From Hymenolepis diminuta (Eukaryota; Platyhelminthes; Cestoda; Cyclophyllidea; Hymenolepididae): a stretch of 64,000 nt of DNA. Shown one piece after another: positions 12,201 through 21,873 of this stretch. The translations under genes and the position numbers were made by a program. The notes below the pieces were generated by a model. The model worked only from the letters and a program-made list of their open reading frames with translations. It was not told where the DNA came from and ran no database searches. Each line of letters begins with the position of its first letter. Within the stretch, counting starts at the first letter, position 1. The stretch covers positions 1,359,211-1,423,210 of the forward strand of contig CAADRB010000025.1 in the NCBI GenBank assembly GCA_900708905.1. The letters run 5' to 3'.

Positions 12201-15200
12201 AAAAAATGACTAAAAGGACAGAACAATTCCCTCCTTTACCAGATTCACAAGCGTATTTGCTCTGCTAGAGAATGGGTTGTGAGTTATGTCGGGTAAAATG
12301 GAAAACCTACAAGGGCGCATAACTCATTCTCTCAGTCGTTTTGCGAACCTCTGTGGGTTGAGTCATGTATCGAGTAGAAGAATACTGATTTATTGACAGT
12401 TCGCGTGAGCAGATGGCTCTCTCCATCAGAAGTGATAATTCTCGGTGGGCATAAGTTACTGGAAGCAGTAAAAAAATGCCAAAGGTGTAGAAAAAAAGAC
12501 TCAGACCTACCATATGGTAGATGAAGTCTGTTGTACAACTACTTAGATATACATTACTGATAACCGAGGTTACTAGGGAAAAATCTAAGGTGTTCTGCCC
12601 ATAGACGTGTAGAATTTCCAGTAGATTTCAAGACGTCCCGAATGGTCCACTATAAGGGTTCAGCTATCACTTTTTAACTTGAAAAGCTAAATTAGAAGGC
12701 GCTGACGCCAAATTAGCTGTTGAAATGACTTAATACTGAACATCACTTAAACTTCCTATATGTATGATGAAAATAGTGAATTTTCCCGACATCTGTCATG
12801 GGAAGTGAAAAATGAGGTCAATCGTAGGTGTTATCATGACATGAAAGTTCTATGGGAAATGAAACAGGGATAATATAGCAATAAAAAACAAGGTGGTCTC
12901 GTATTCTTCTAATAGATAAATAATCGAGTCAAATCACACTCTTCAGAATAGGTTGAAATCTTCTAACCAAAAAAGTAGTGAGACCGATGCATAAACACGA
13001 AGTGTCTCGGCGAATATCCGACACGACAAAAAATAAAACTCCCAAAGCTTTTCCCCTGCCTTGGTTATGAATGAACAAAATTTCCCATAGACAAAAAGAT
13101 CCTCTCTAACCACCAAACCGCTAAAAGCGAGGATGAATAGAAGAATGAAGCGAGATAGAGATATGGTGAGTTAACAGCTTGTGACTCATACATTTAAGTG
13201 ATTAATAATAACAATAACAAACTAATTGATGTTATTACTTCTTTGGCCGCATGGATATGTGGTCTGCAATTAGTCCACTTTGGCTTGAGAATAGGAGACC
13301 TGAATAGACTGCTCTGGGGCTTAATTATCACTCAGCCACTGTGCCGGAAAGCTGAAGCCTTGACCCCGCAGATTAAATTGGGTTATCTGAGGTGAGCTGG
13401 CCAACTTTTACCCATGACCAGAGAGATAAATAGACAATCTGACAGGCCATGGATACACATTCACGATGGCAAATAATGAGACTAAATAGTGCGCCTGTCG
13501 ATAAAGCCGAATGACAGCGAATGATGGAGAACTTATCATGGTAAATAGGACTAAAACAAAATGGATAACGAGGGGCACGGTAGAGCATCAGTTTACTTTT
13601 AACTGAGTTAAATTAATTTTTAAGTACGAACATCCTTAAGCTGAATAATGAAATAATGATTGATAAAACAGCCATCAACTTCTGAACTCTATTCAGCATC
13701 AAGGATAAGGGGCCGAGTTCAGTTTTTGGACAAAAAGCGATGGAAGATGAACATTTTGAAATGTCGTTTCGAAATAAAATTGTACGATCTATTGCAATGT
13801 TCAATATTTTGACTTGTCTTTCATTAATTTATGCAAATAGACATTGATTTCAAAGTCCGACGTTTTAGAGGTATGAGATTTTATTCTACTTTGTAAAAAC
13901 TATATCTTAAGAAGTCTCTTTTTCCAATAGCTAGATGAGTTTGGTTGAGGCATAGATAGAAAGCTTTCGCGAAGGAAAGTGAGCAAAAACTTGGTCATCC
14001 AAGGATTGATGATGATTCTCCGGTCAGCGATTTTCCTAATTACATTTAATGTCATTTATTATACCTTCTACTCACTCATTTCATATAACTTGATAAGCCC
14101 TCCTAATTGGAACAAAAATGCCGAATGGCACTGAATGATACCAAAAATATTACCAACTCGATGAAATATATTATGAATATTTCGAGCCCATGATATCTAG
14201 GTAACAACACAATTACCCATAACTCTAATTAGTTCCATACTCACAAATAAAACCTCCCGGGCTTCTTTATGACTCATTTTCAGACCCCTGAACTTCGTTA
14301 TTATTCAAACGCAGTCCATCTCTGATGTGATACATGTCCTTTGTGATTGTTTTAATTCGCATGTATGTACGAAAGTAAGTTACAATTTAGCCCCCTCTTC
14401 CCACAAAATTTTGATTTATACAATCCTCTGGTCAACCTGCGCCGAATGTTTACGACTTTTGAAAGAATACTAATGAGAGTTCATGTAAAGTTTAACAGAA
14501 ACACATCCAGTGTTAAATGAAGCACAGTGATCAACATGCACACCTGTCGAGCTAGTGATCACGAAATTTATGTCCATAAATGGATATCCAGCGATGTAGA
14601 TGGCCGACCATACTGGTTAATTCTGGTAAATAAGAGAGGTGGTGGAATGCAAGTTTCTTAGGAGAGCGGCTCTAAGATACCTTCTCCCTGCCCAAGTCAC
14701 TTGTTGCCAATACTTCCCATCAATGGGCTCGAATAGTATTTTTTGGGCTATCTAAAGGGTTATTTGATTTTTACATCTTCATCACTCACCCAACTTTACA
14801 TAACTATTTTCAGAATGTTTTATCGCTGTTGAAATTATTCATCTAAAAGTCCATCTATTTAAGATGGTAGCCCCCTAGAAAAAGTCAAATTCTAAGTTTG
14901 CATTTTATGACAGTACAGCCACCCACGACTCAAAACAGGCTTTATGACTCATTTACTTGACCAATGGGGGACAGAATACACACAGACCGCATTTTCCACA
15001 TCTTAGTCAGTTTTCAGTGTGATACAAACGACATACACATGAATGTTCAATCTAAAAGCTCCAAAAGAATCTCCTCATCCTTCTGTTAGTTTGAACTCTG
15101 TGTACGTAGATGAGAGTTCAGTTGAAAATCAATTCTTAACACGTCAGATACAAAGCCGGGAGGTCAATGATTTAAAGGCACATTACACTGAAAAATCGCC

Positions 15201-18200
15201 CGATTACTTAATGGCCGTTGAAACAATACATATTAGGGGGCGGACTCTGAGATTACATTTCCTAATAACATAAATCGAAGAAAGGTGCCTTCTAGCATTC
15301 ATTTTGGGCAGAGATAAGACACACTTCTCTGATTGAGAAACTCAAATTATCTCAGTATTAACTATTGCGGCTGACGAGTCTTATCAACGAACGGCTCTCA
15401 ATTTCGTATTATAAGAGAAGTTCTAACTTAAAAACGGGAAGAAACTTGCTAAGCTATTTTCTTTTTAAGCTTGGAGAATTTCAATACCATAAGATAAGAA
15501 GTAGACGGAGATGTGAGGGAAATATATATTAATAGGGAACAGAAACAAAATAGTAGGCTTGTAATCAGTAAGTGATAAGTTTATATTTAGAGGGAAGCTC
15601 TAAAACCCAGGTGAAAAATCGATAAACAGCTTAAGGGTTGAGGAATAAATCAAATGGAGATTGGAGTGAAGGCGGCAAAAACACAAGGTCAAATTATATA
15701 CTTGACCGTGTGTAAACTTTCAGAGCAAAAGCTAACACTGCATGACACACTAAGGAATAATTCAAAGTAGTTTGTGAAATTCTTCTTTATAGCCCATTTG
15801 CATGCTAATTAAAACATTACAAATAAACCCCCCCCCCCCTCTATTATTGAAAAATAGTCAATCTAGTTTGCATTTGAAACACCTCAGAACCATAAATAAC
15901 TATTCCCTATACGAAAGACATGATTTATTTACCTCAGCGATGTCAAGGTATATGCACATCAGATTGACAAAATGCTAATTAGGAGACCAACTAACTGTTT
16001 TATAGCTATTATTAGATTGTGGTTAAACGCAATCACAACCGGTTTGTACTATTTAGGAAAACTTACATGCTGCCCCAAAGTTCGTATTTGATATGAAACC
16101 GTCCCGAGAGATCATCACGTTTGATTGGCATATCATTGCGATACCAGGTGATGTTGGGTATGGGTTGACCCACGATGTCGCAGAAGAAACGCACTGTCTT
16201 GTTTTCTGGGTTGTAGGTCAAATTGCGCATCTCCTCTTGCAGTTTTATGAAGCCTAGGAGTGGAAAGATAAAAGAGGGGGTGAGAGTGAGAAATGAGTAG
16301 TACACAAGTGCGCCGGTCGTGGTATGGCGTCGTAGACACATGTAAAATGCACACCCCTAATAATTAATTAGGGAGACAGGATCGTAAAATCAACTTCAAA
16401 CGAGAACAGAGGCACACATTTTCCATGTCATGCTACTAGATATTCGCAGTCTTTTTTATTTTGGTTTAACGATTTGGAAATAGAGTCGGAAAATTTAGAA
16501 TTCGGAAGCAACTTACCGCTTGACTTAGCGAAAGATTAATTTCTATTGATTATTCCCATATCATTCTATGCGTTAGCAGGTCTAACCAAACAAACATTAC
16601 CTTTGACTGAGCCAAATTTCCTGTGACTTCATTAGCAGTTGTCAATCAATAATGAGGGACTTGTCGAACAGCATTAAGAACTCATGCATAAAACCTTCAT
16701 AAGGCGGGACTGAGTTTTGCATTTGGATATTGACACACCCAATTTCAGATGTTCTGACATCTTTGATTATTCCTTAAACCTTGAGGCTAGTTAATTTCAT
16801 TTAGAGTCAACGAAATACCAGAAAACCAGAAAATTCCTTATTCTATTTCAAACACCATTGCCTAATTCCAAAGATCAGCCTCATATCACATCATGTCAAT
16901 CCCAATCTAATGACCACTGTACAGCGGTTAACGTCCTCTTCTGTGCAGTCAGAGATCACGGATTTGATGCACATCGGCTCACTTCTAGTTAGCGGAATGG
17001 GCAACCGCCTAGTTAAGTTTGGCTAACAAAGGAGGATGGCGAAATTCGAGTTCCTCACCAGAGAGACTTCCTGAGACTATTCCTTTACCCTAAATGAGTA
17101 CTAGTTAACGCCCTTTCTGGAGTTAATCTATAGAAGTCTTTTAAGTACTCCTCTCCAGCCGCAAAAAGTCTGATTCCACGCTTCGCAGGGTACCGTAGGA
17201 AAAAATAGTCCCTGAGAGCCCCATATATATAATCAAAGGTAGTTCGCCTCATTAATTATACATTAGTCCACAATCTACATTTAATTCCTCCCCTCCATTT
17301 CTTCCCAGAATCTGGGACAAGGAGATATGTATCGTTTCGAAAAGAGAACAGTGTAGATTATGCTGATTTCATGTGAATTCGCAACAAAACGATGGCACGT
17401 GGGAGTAATTTGAGACCCACATATGCCTACCTGTCCGTATGTTTACGGAACCCGGTTAGAGGCAAAGCGTCCAGAAACCCGGTTGGCACCCCTGTGAGTT
17501 CTCGTAAAAGGGAGATTCAATGTATGCATGAACACTAACGAACGCCAATTAGTGTTTCCTCTGTAAACAAATACGCAAATATTGACTCGAATAAGAGACT
17601 GCTGGGTGCCTTTCGAGATTATATAAATTAAGACTGTAAAAGGCTCTTGAAACATGTGATAAATATACGCCTAATTGAAAGTGCAGATACGAGTTGATCT
17701 ACTTAAAAGAAAGGAAGAACAAAAGAAATGGAGAACATCTAACTGACGTCGGTGATTTTTAGCTAAATTCTATCCTTTTTATTCCCTATTTTTTGTAAGC
17801 CCAGGGTTTAATGTAATTTTACTGCCACATTGGGAATTTATACTTCTTCGATTTCTCATTTTTACCCTCCAACAGTTGCCTAAAGCAAAGTAGAAAAAGA
17901 AGATGAATAGTCGAAAGATTTTGGTTATCAGACTTCAGATCACTCTTAACTACTTTGTTTTAAAATGGAACCTTCATCGAAACAGCTTGAAGTCGGAAAT
18001 AGCCCTCAAACTTCATAGCAATAGTGATAAGCATTTAGGAAAGCATATTCCAGCGCTCATCTTGGGTAAAGAGTGGCATCATATAGTCTCTCCAGTGAGA
18101 GACTCGAATTCTGTTACATCTATATTAGTTAGTCTTAATCAATGTGGTGAGCCATTGAGTATGCATCGATGGGAAACGAACCCATAACCTCTGACATGGC

Positions 18201-21200
18201 AGACCAGCATGGTGACTAGTGGGGTCACCAATGCACGTTTGCACTATAGATTAAACTTCTCAAATAAGAGGGAAGGTATTCTGGAGTCACTTATGGGGAA
18301 TTCACATTTCATCACCTCTTTCGCTGACCAAAACTAGTCAGGGTTGTTGGTCATCCACATTAGTGAATTTCCACCGGCGGGGATTCATCTGGTGATATCT
18401 GACTTAACAGACGTGTACATTGACAACTTCACCAAAGGCAATATATATTACAAATTAAGCAATTTTGGCTCCTAGATGCTTTTTTTTTGAATTTATGATA
18501 AAATCTCCTGTGTAAGAACGAAACAAGGTTTCCCTGTGTTTTTTCCTTCCATTTGAACATATTTCTATCCACTGTCTGGCTTTGTTGCCGGGCTCCAATA
18601 AATAAACTTTCAGAACAAAAAATAGAAATGCCAGATTCCTTCTGAAATCAGACAGTATCATCGAAAGCAAATAGACCGATATTTTAACTGCATAAGTCCG
18701 GATGCTAGGTTGAAATGTTTCATTTTCCTCCTCTCTGCCACCCCTTCTCCTCAAATCTAGGCCAGACCTGTCCAGATGAATGCGGTTTTAGATCCGATTA
18801 CTAGAGTCTGCACCAACAATCTGGCCACGAATCTTTTTTTGTGGAATCAGTTTTCTCATATGTTCTGGATAGCCTGCTTACAGATTACTCACTTCTTCAT
18901 CGGGAATCGATACTTGACTAGAGTTTAGCATGTGGTTCATTCAGAGATGGCAGCTATGGATGAGTGATCCTCCGTATAAAGTAATCCATTAAAACGGTGA
19001 ATTTTCCTACTGAATGACCGAAATACAACTACCTAAGGATGTCATATGAAGATTACTTCAAGATCTTCATAGTCCTGGAACGCCTGAAATGGAGCATTTT
19101 TTCATGCCTCGATCGAGAATTTAACCTGATCCAATGTTGAACAATAAGGAGATCAAATGTTTCGACAGATTTTCCTCTTGTTTTCTTTCTAACAGTTTGC
19201 AGATCATAGTAATTGCTTAGAGTTAATTAAAAGACAGTATAAGCAAGGATTATAAGGAAGAGATCTTGTTATTTGGTAAATTAATTATTTTGTGCTTGAC
19301 CCAAAATATCCGGAGTATTTGTAACTTTAATATCAGTGTCCTTTCTAAGTACTATCCCTGCAAACTCATTTATTTATAAACTTGAACGCCAGTAAATGTT
19401 AGGTGCATATCTGAATTGGACATCACAATATTTTCATTTCCCCTTATTTTAATGCGACTCTTCTTGTCTTTGCTTTTAAGTAAAGATTATACGAGGTCAA
19501 AGGACTTTAACAAGCAACGCAACTCATCTACAGTGATAGCTATTAAGAATTAACCCTAGCTGTTTGAAATGGCTGATTTCCACCGGAGCCAGTATAAACT
19601 ACTTCCTCAATAAAAAAGAAACAGAACTGGGAACGTATCGATAGGAACGAGATAGAGAGAATAATCAAAGAGCGGACATAAACCACCACAACAGCAGCGG
19701 CATTGCCCTATGAGCCCACAGGCAGGGGGAGACAATTTCGTGCAAGTATTTCCCAAAGCGAAATGAAACGCAGAGAGAATATAGTTGGCTAGTAGAATGT
19801 GGTTGCTCATTAATAATTCAAGTCACCATCTCGTTGGATTGAGTCACAGGAGAAGGTGAGAGTCAAGTAGCGAGAAAATTGAATTAATTTACTAAATTTT
19901 TCTCGCTAAAATTTGAAAGAGGCAGGGGAGAGGGCGATGACTGAGTGCCCGCCTGCCTCTCAAATAATGTCAACTTGTGACCACAACCGCGAAAACAAAT
20001 ACCACTGCCACAGCTAAACCAAAGCAACTGCCTGAGTCATGCAACGCCATGTTTGGAAATACACATTCAGCTGTATGGACACAAAAATAACTGCAGGAAT
20101 TCAATTTCCATTTGCCTTTGCTGACTGAATGTGATGATAACAACTACTAACTTCGGTATGGCGCAATTAGGGCTCAGAGCATGGCTTGATCAACACTTAG
20201 ATGACATCTACTCAGTTGTAGACTTGGTTTGTCCCTGTGTTCAAAAGATGTCTCAGCGTATTTGGCTGTAAAAAACGACGCAAAGAACACAAGAAACTTA
20301 GCTTTATGTAAGACCTTTTTTATTAAGGATAACTTCGAACAGCAAACATAATTGTGCCCTTTCTAGTTAGAAGAAGCAGAAATAAGAATCACTGTTAGAA
20401 AATAAGGATTAGTAAACTAAATGAATATCAGACATTGTATCACATAATTGTATAGTAAATTGAAAACAACCTCCCTTCAAAATAAATTATTAACTTTGTG
20501 TATACAAGGACGAAGACTGTCAAAACTGAAGATGGCAACAAGACTGGAGATCAGTTTGGACTGAACATTCTGCGGCCGCTTTTCTTATAGTAATTTTGCA
20601 TTCATTTGTGAACTCGCCAATTTGCATGGCCTCCTTAAGGTTTTCTCTTTCAAATACTTGTTGCTTTTCTTTATACTGTAAGTCATTTTACTCTTGTTTC
20701 CATAAACCCAAACCTTATGCTTCTCTCCTCTTGAGTGTTGAATAATTTAGTCAGCTTATATGATTCTTTAATCAGATAGTTCATCTAAGGAAAGTATCTC
20801 GTAAATCAAAACCAATCGATAAGTATATAAATTGGATTGACTAATTGATATTCATACCATTGAATTGACAATTAGAACGCCTGTCTTATAACCTCAACAG
20901 GTTATATACTTACCTAATAAATTAATAACAAAGACAAGCTGTTTATAAGAACTACTAGGATTCAGTCTTTTGTAAATTACATAACTATGACGTCCAGGCA
21001 TCCAAATTCTGGAAGTAAGATAAACTCTTGGCATGTTCTTCCCACAAACGCTTCAATCGACCCCGATAAGAACATTTGGCACCTCTCCTACCATTGTAAC
21101 CTGTACAATGTGCTCTAGTCTATTTGTGTCCTCCTCCTAATCCCCAATATGGTACAATAGGCTCATGGTCTGTTGTAAAAATCATATAGATGTAAATATT

Positions 21201-21861
21201 TATCTAGGAACGAGAACTTTTTTACTCGTGATGTAATTTCCCCACTAAATGAATGGGGACATGTTGTGTGTGCGACAGCAGTGAATGGGCCCCTTCTTTA
21301 TATTTAAGTGTGTATGCCATTTCGGTATATGTAAACAAACATTTACTGCACAGCTTTCGGATGACCTTTTGGAGTTAACCAAGAAAAGTTACGCCGTGAT
21401 TGTTGCTCTCGGGAAATGCAGTAATATCAACTTGAACAATACACTTACCACCATTTGTGGGTGACATTGGCTTTGGTGCGAAGGCGACACTGAAATGGAA
21501 ATAAGTGGGTGGTGGTCAAGTAAAGCTACACCATAAGGGGGTGGAGGGGTGGTACTGATAAAACTCACTGTTCAGGGTTGAATTCTGGACTCAAGAAATT
21601 ATGATCCACACCTGAAGATCCTTCTGTTTCCATATCCTCTAAACCCTCTTCGTCCTCCTCATCTTCTTCAGAATTATCGATTATCGGTGCTGCTGCGTCA
21701 AAACTTATATAGTCTGGTATATGTCCATTTAACTCTGGAATAGTGTCTGGGGCCTTTTGGACCTTCATATCATCCGTTGCCCTGGGATACCGAGCATTAT
21801 TGGGATAGGGGGATAAACTGACTATCAGCAGAATGAGCAGCAAGATTTGTCGAAAATACAT
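1974..21861 (-). CDS. ror: Ror-family receptor tyrosine kinase, nine coding exons
   Basis: Single-pass receptor kinase of the Ror family, known in other animals to bind Wnt ligands and act in non-canonical Wnt signalling. Coding exons, in order: 21861-21569, 21489-21449, 16253-16067, 10353-10229, 8932-8884, 7682-7552, 5537-5298, 4147-3295, 3219-1974. All introns are GT-AG and all phases match, giving 1054 residues. Seen: signal peptide (about 1-23); acidic stretch 62-80; Ig domain about 113-205 (Cys136, Trp148, Cys189); Frizzled-type CRD 241-379 with ten Cys; TM about 426-450; proline-rich juxtamembrane region ending near 562; kinase about 641-925 with GQGVFG (646-651), Lys675, Glu692, HRD (787-789), DLG (807-809) and DYYRV at 818-822; Ser/Thr-rich tail. 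DLG, DYYRV and LLPC..NCPP are typical of Ror rather than MuSK or Trk. There is no kringle. The full model is inferred from splice signals, not from transcripts. Confidence 0.93.
3295..4147 (-). CDS. ror: Ror coding exon 8: CRD end, TM, juxtamembrane region
   Basis: Residues 357-639 plus split codons. The last two CRD cysteines (365, 379; LLMNCSSLPP, PDACLR) lie close to the exon start. A 46-residue linker rich in Pro and Asp follows, then the TM helix (about 426-450, FGVLILLTLIIILICF) and a 190-residue cytoplasmic stretch with a proline-rich run (IPPPTSPAPPPP) that could bind SH3 or WW domains. Because the CRD end and the TM share this exon, there is no place for a kringle. The acceptor is CCCCTGCAG (4148); the donor is GTAAGT (3294). 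Confidence 0.95.
5298..5537 (-). CDS. ror: Ror coding exon 7: middle of CRD
   Basis: Residues 277-355 plus split codons. It carries CRD cysteines 3-8 (292, 301, 308, 329, 333, 341) in the expected order: KDC, ATCYYHFPIC, RLCREDC and DGEC. A Ser/Glu-rich insert separates PIC from RLC. The acceptor follows a strong TTTTCTTTG tract (AG at 5538). The donor is CACAAG/GTAACC (5297), a weaker match than the others. Confidence 0.94.
5775..5965 (-). mobile_element. tRNA-like SINE, best-preserved copy
   Basis: On the minus strand it starts GCGCAACGGTTAAGGTGC, which resembles a pol III A box in a tRNA. About 43 nt later comes AGGTCACGGGTCTGATGC, in the B-box position. The 3' body includes CAGAATTCGAGCTTCTCAC and CTACTTCTCTACCTA. 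The same order recurs at 11.3, 14.5, 16.9, 18.1, 18.3, 49.4 and 51.6 kb. It lies inside Ror intron 6. Confidence 0.65.
7552..7682 (-). CDS. ror: Ror coding exon 6: start of Frizzled-type CRD
   Basis: Residues 233-275 plus split codons. GFCQIFQSNVCVRYLNG gives the first two CRD cysteines (241, 249) and matches the start of Ror CRDs (GFCQPY..CARF type). The acceptor is TTTTTCAG (7683) and the donor GTAAGG (7551). Intron 6 to exon 7 is 2014 nt. Confidence 0.94.
8884..8932 (-). CDS. ror: Ror microexon 5 (49 nt), Ig-CRD linker
   Basis: Exon 4 ends in phase 1 and exon 6 needs phase 2, so an exon of length 1 mod 3 is required between them. This 49-nt segment fits. It has a long T/C tract and TTTTAG acceptor (8933), an ATAG/GTGAGT donor (8883), and reads without a stop as LLSPSQSPWAVKNTH between split codons (residues 216-232). 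It is a flexible linker with no recognisable domain. Confidence 0.85.
9050..10178. repeat. Three-copy short intronic repeat
   Basis: Three copies of about 90-100 nt lie in direct orientation in Ror intron 4, at about 9050-9150, 9678-9765 and 10085-10175. Each has a CATTAGCTG or TAAATAGCTG block, then a GGGAGTAAATAACAA or GGGGCTAAATTACAA block, then TTTCGGTGGACAGCTT or a close variant. The outer two are the best preserved. No coding potential is visible; this may be a local duplication or a small mobile repeat. Confidence 0.55.
10229..10353 (-). CDS. ror: Ror coding exon 4: C-terminal half of Ig domain
   Basis: Residues 175-215 plus split codons. It contains the diagnostic Ig motif DFGRYTCTAENPSG with the second cysteine (Cys189). 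The acceptor follows a CT-rich tract (cttttag, 10354) and the donor is GTGAGT at 10228. It joins exon 3 in phase 2 to make LWGSILRIKK, matching the Ror pattern at this position. Confidence 0.93.
10783..10832. other. Assembly gap of 50 Ns
   Basis: A run of exactly 50 N in Ror intron 3, 430 nt upstream of exon 4. The round size suggests a scaffolding gap of unknown true length. An additional small exon could be hidden here, but the phases of exons 3 and 4 already match. Confidence 0.97.
11290..11440 (+). mobile_element. tRNA-like SINE, diverged 3' part
   Basis: It shares the body of the family: GTAGGTGGCCCACC, TTATTAACTCTTATCAGC, GGGGTGGCAGAATGTGAGC, then CTTC-rich sequence. The A and B boxes are not recognisable. 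It lies in Ror intron 3. Confidence 0.45.
11518..11945. repeat. Diverged direct duplication in intron 3
   Basis: About 11525-11595 and 11855-11930 share an ordered series: GAAAAGCTCATTGTA / GAAAAGTTCATTGTA, GGCGATCCCCTCATCAG / AGCGATTCGCTCCTCAG, and AAATGCATTGA / AAACGCATTGA. They look like two copies of one older sequence about 330 nt apart. Confidence 0.45.
14530..14705 (+). mobile_element. tRNA-like SINE copy
   Basis: TAGTGATCACGAAATTTATG sits at the B-box position, followed by GATGGCCGACCATACTGG, TTAATTCTGGTAAATAAG, GAGGTGGTGGAATGCAAG and GCGGCTCTAAGATACCTTC. These blocks match the other copies in order and spacing. Ror intron 3. Confidence 0.5.
16067..16253 (-). CDS. ror: Ror coding exon 3: N-terminal half of Ig domain
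   Basis: Residues 113-173 plus split codons. It has the first Ig cysteine (VRFFCDIVG, Cys136) and the core tryptophan (NITWYRND, Trp148). N-glycosylation sequons lie at Asn122, Asn129 and Asn145. The acceptor is CTCCTAG at 16254 and the donor GTAAGT at 16066. It ends inside the Ig fold (YELWGS), which continues in exon 4. Confidence 0.92.
16910..17100 (+). mobile_element. tRNA-like SINE copy
   Basis: TACAGCGGTTAACGTCCTC (A-box region), then GTCAGAGATCACGGATTTG (B-box region), GATGCACATCGG, GGCGAAATTCGAGTTCCTC and AGAGACTTCCTGAGACTA. This is the same block order as the copy at 5.8 kb but in the opposite orientation. It is in Ror intron 2, upstream of exon 3. Confidence 0.6.
18075..18235 (-). 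mobile_element. tRNA-like SINE copy with clear B box
   Basis: On the minus strand GGTTATGGGTTCGTTTCCC is a near-ideal tRNA B box, followed by CATCGATGCATACTC, ACAGAATTCGAGTCTCTC and GGAGAGACTATATGATGCC. The A-box region is eroded. It directly precedes another copy in the same orientation. Confidence 0.62.
18265..18430 (-). mobile_element. tRNA-like SINE, second tandem copy
   Basis: On the minus strand it has GTCTGTTAAGTCAGATATC, GGATGACCAACAACCCTG, TTTTGGTCAGCGAAAGAGG and TGATGAAATGTGAATTCC, then GTGACTCCAGAATACC. It abuts the 18.1 kb copy in the same orientation, so the two may be a dimer or a nested insertion. Confidence 0.5.
19868..19959. repeat. Two adjacent inverted repeats
   Basis: First: TAGCGAGAAAATT at 19868 pairs with AATTTTTCTCGCTA ending at 19908 (one bulged base). 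Second: GAGGCAGG (19919-19926) pairs with CCTGCCTC (19952-19959). They are in intron 2; no function is apparent. Confidence 0.5.
21449..21489 (-). CDS. ror: Ror microexon 2 (41 nt)
   Basis: It is bounded by a pyrimidine-rich acceptor ending TTTCAG (21490) and a GTAAGT donor (21448). It encodes residues 98-112 (VAFAPKPMSPTNG between two split codons). It enters in phase 2 and leaves in phase 1, which is exactly what joins exon 1 to exon 3; skipping it would shift the frame before the Ig domain. It encodes a proline-rich linker with no known domain. Confidence 0.82.
21569..21861 (-). CDS. ror: Ror coding exon 1: signal peptide and acidic linker
   Basis: Residues 1-97 plus two bases of codon 98. 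The Met at 21861 was chosen because it is followed at once by a basic-then-hydrophobic signal sequence (MYFRQILLLILLIVSL) with probable cleavage after NNA near residue 23. The frame stays open upstream to 22008, but a good 3' splice site ends 10 nt before this ATG. Residues 62-80 are almost all Asp and Glu. The donor is GTGAGT at 21568. Intron 1 is only 79 nt. Confidence 0.85.
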
Positions 21862-21871
21862 TGTTGAGTTA

Positions 21872-21873
21872 CT
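21872..21873 (-). promoter_or_regulatory. 3' splice site 10 nt before the Ror ATG
   Basis: A T-rich stretch followed by TTATAG lies just upstream of the start codon. It could join a 5'-UTR exon or accept a spliced leader; flatworms are known to use trans-splicing on some messages. No upstream exon could be identified, so which of the two applies is inference. Confidence 0.4.

Larger units (their letters stand above)
10354..16066 (-). other. ror: Ror intron 3 (5.7 kb)
   Basis: It splits the Ig domain. It contains two SINE copies, the duplicated segment at 11.5/11.9 kb, a C-run at about 15829-15839 and the assembly gap. No ORF here resembles a known protein. Confidence 0.75.
16254..21448 (-). 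other. ror: Ror intron 2 (5.2 kb)
   Basis: Lies between microexon 2 and the Ig exon. It holds three SINE copies and a pair of adjacent hairpins at 19868-19959. I see no other gene or exon in it. Confidence 0.75.
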
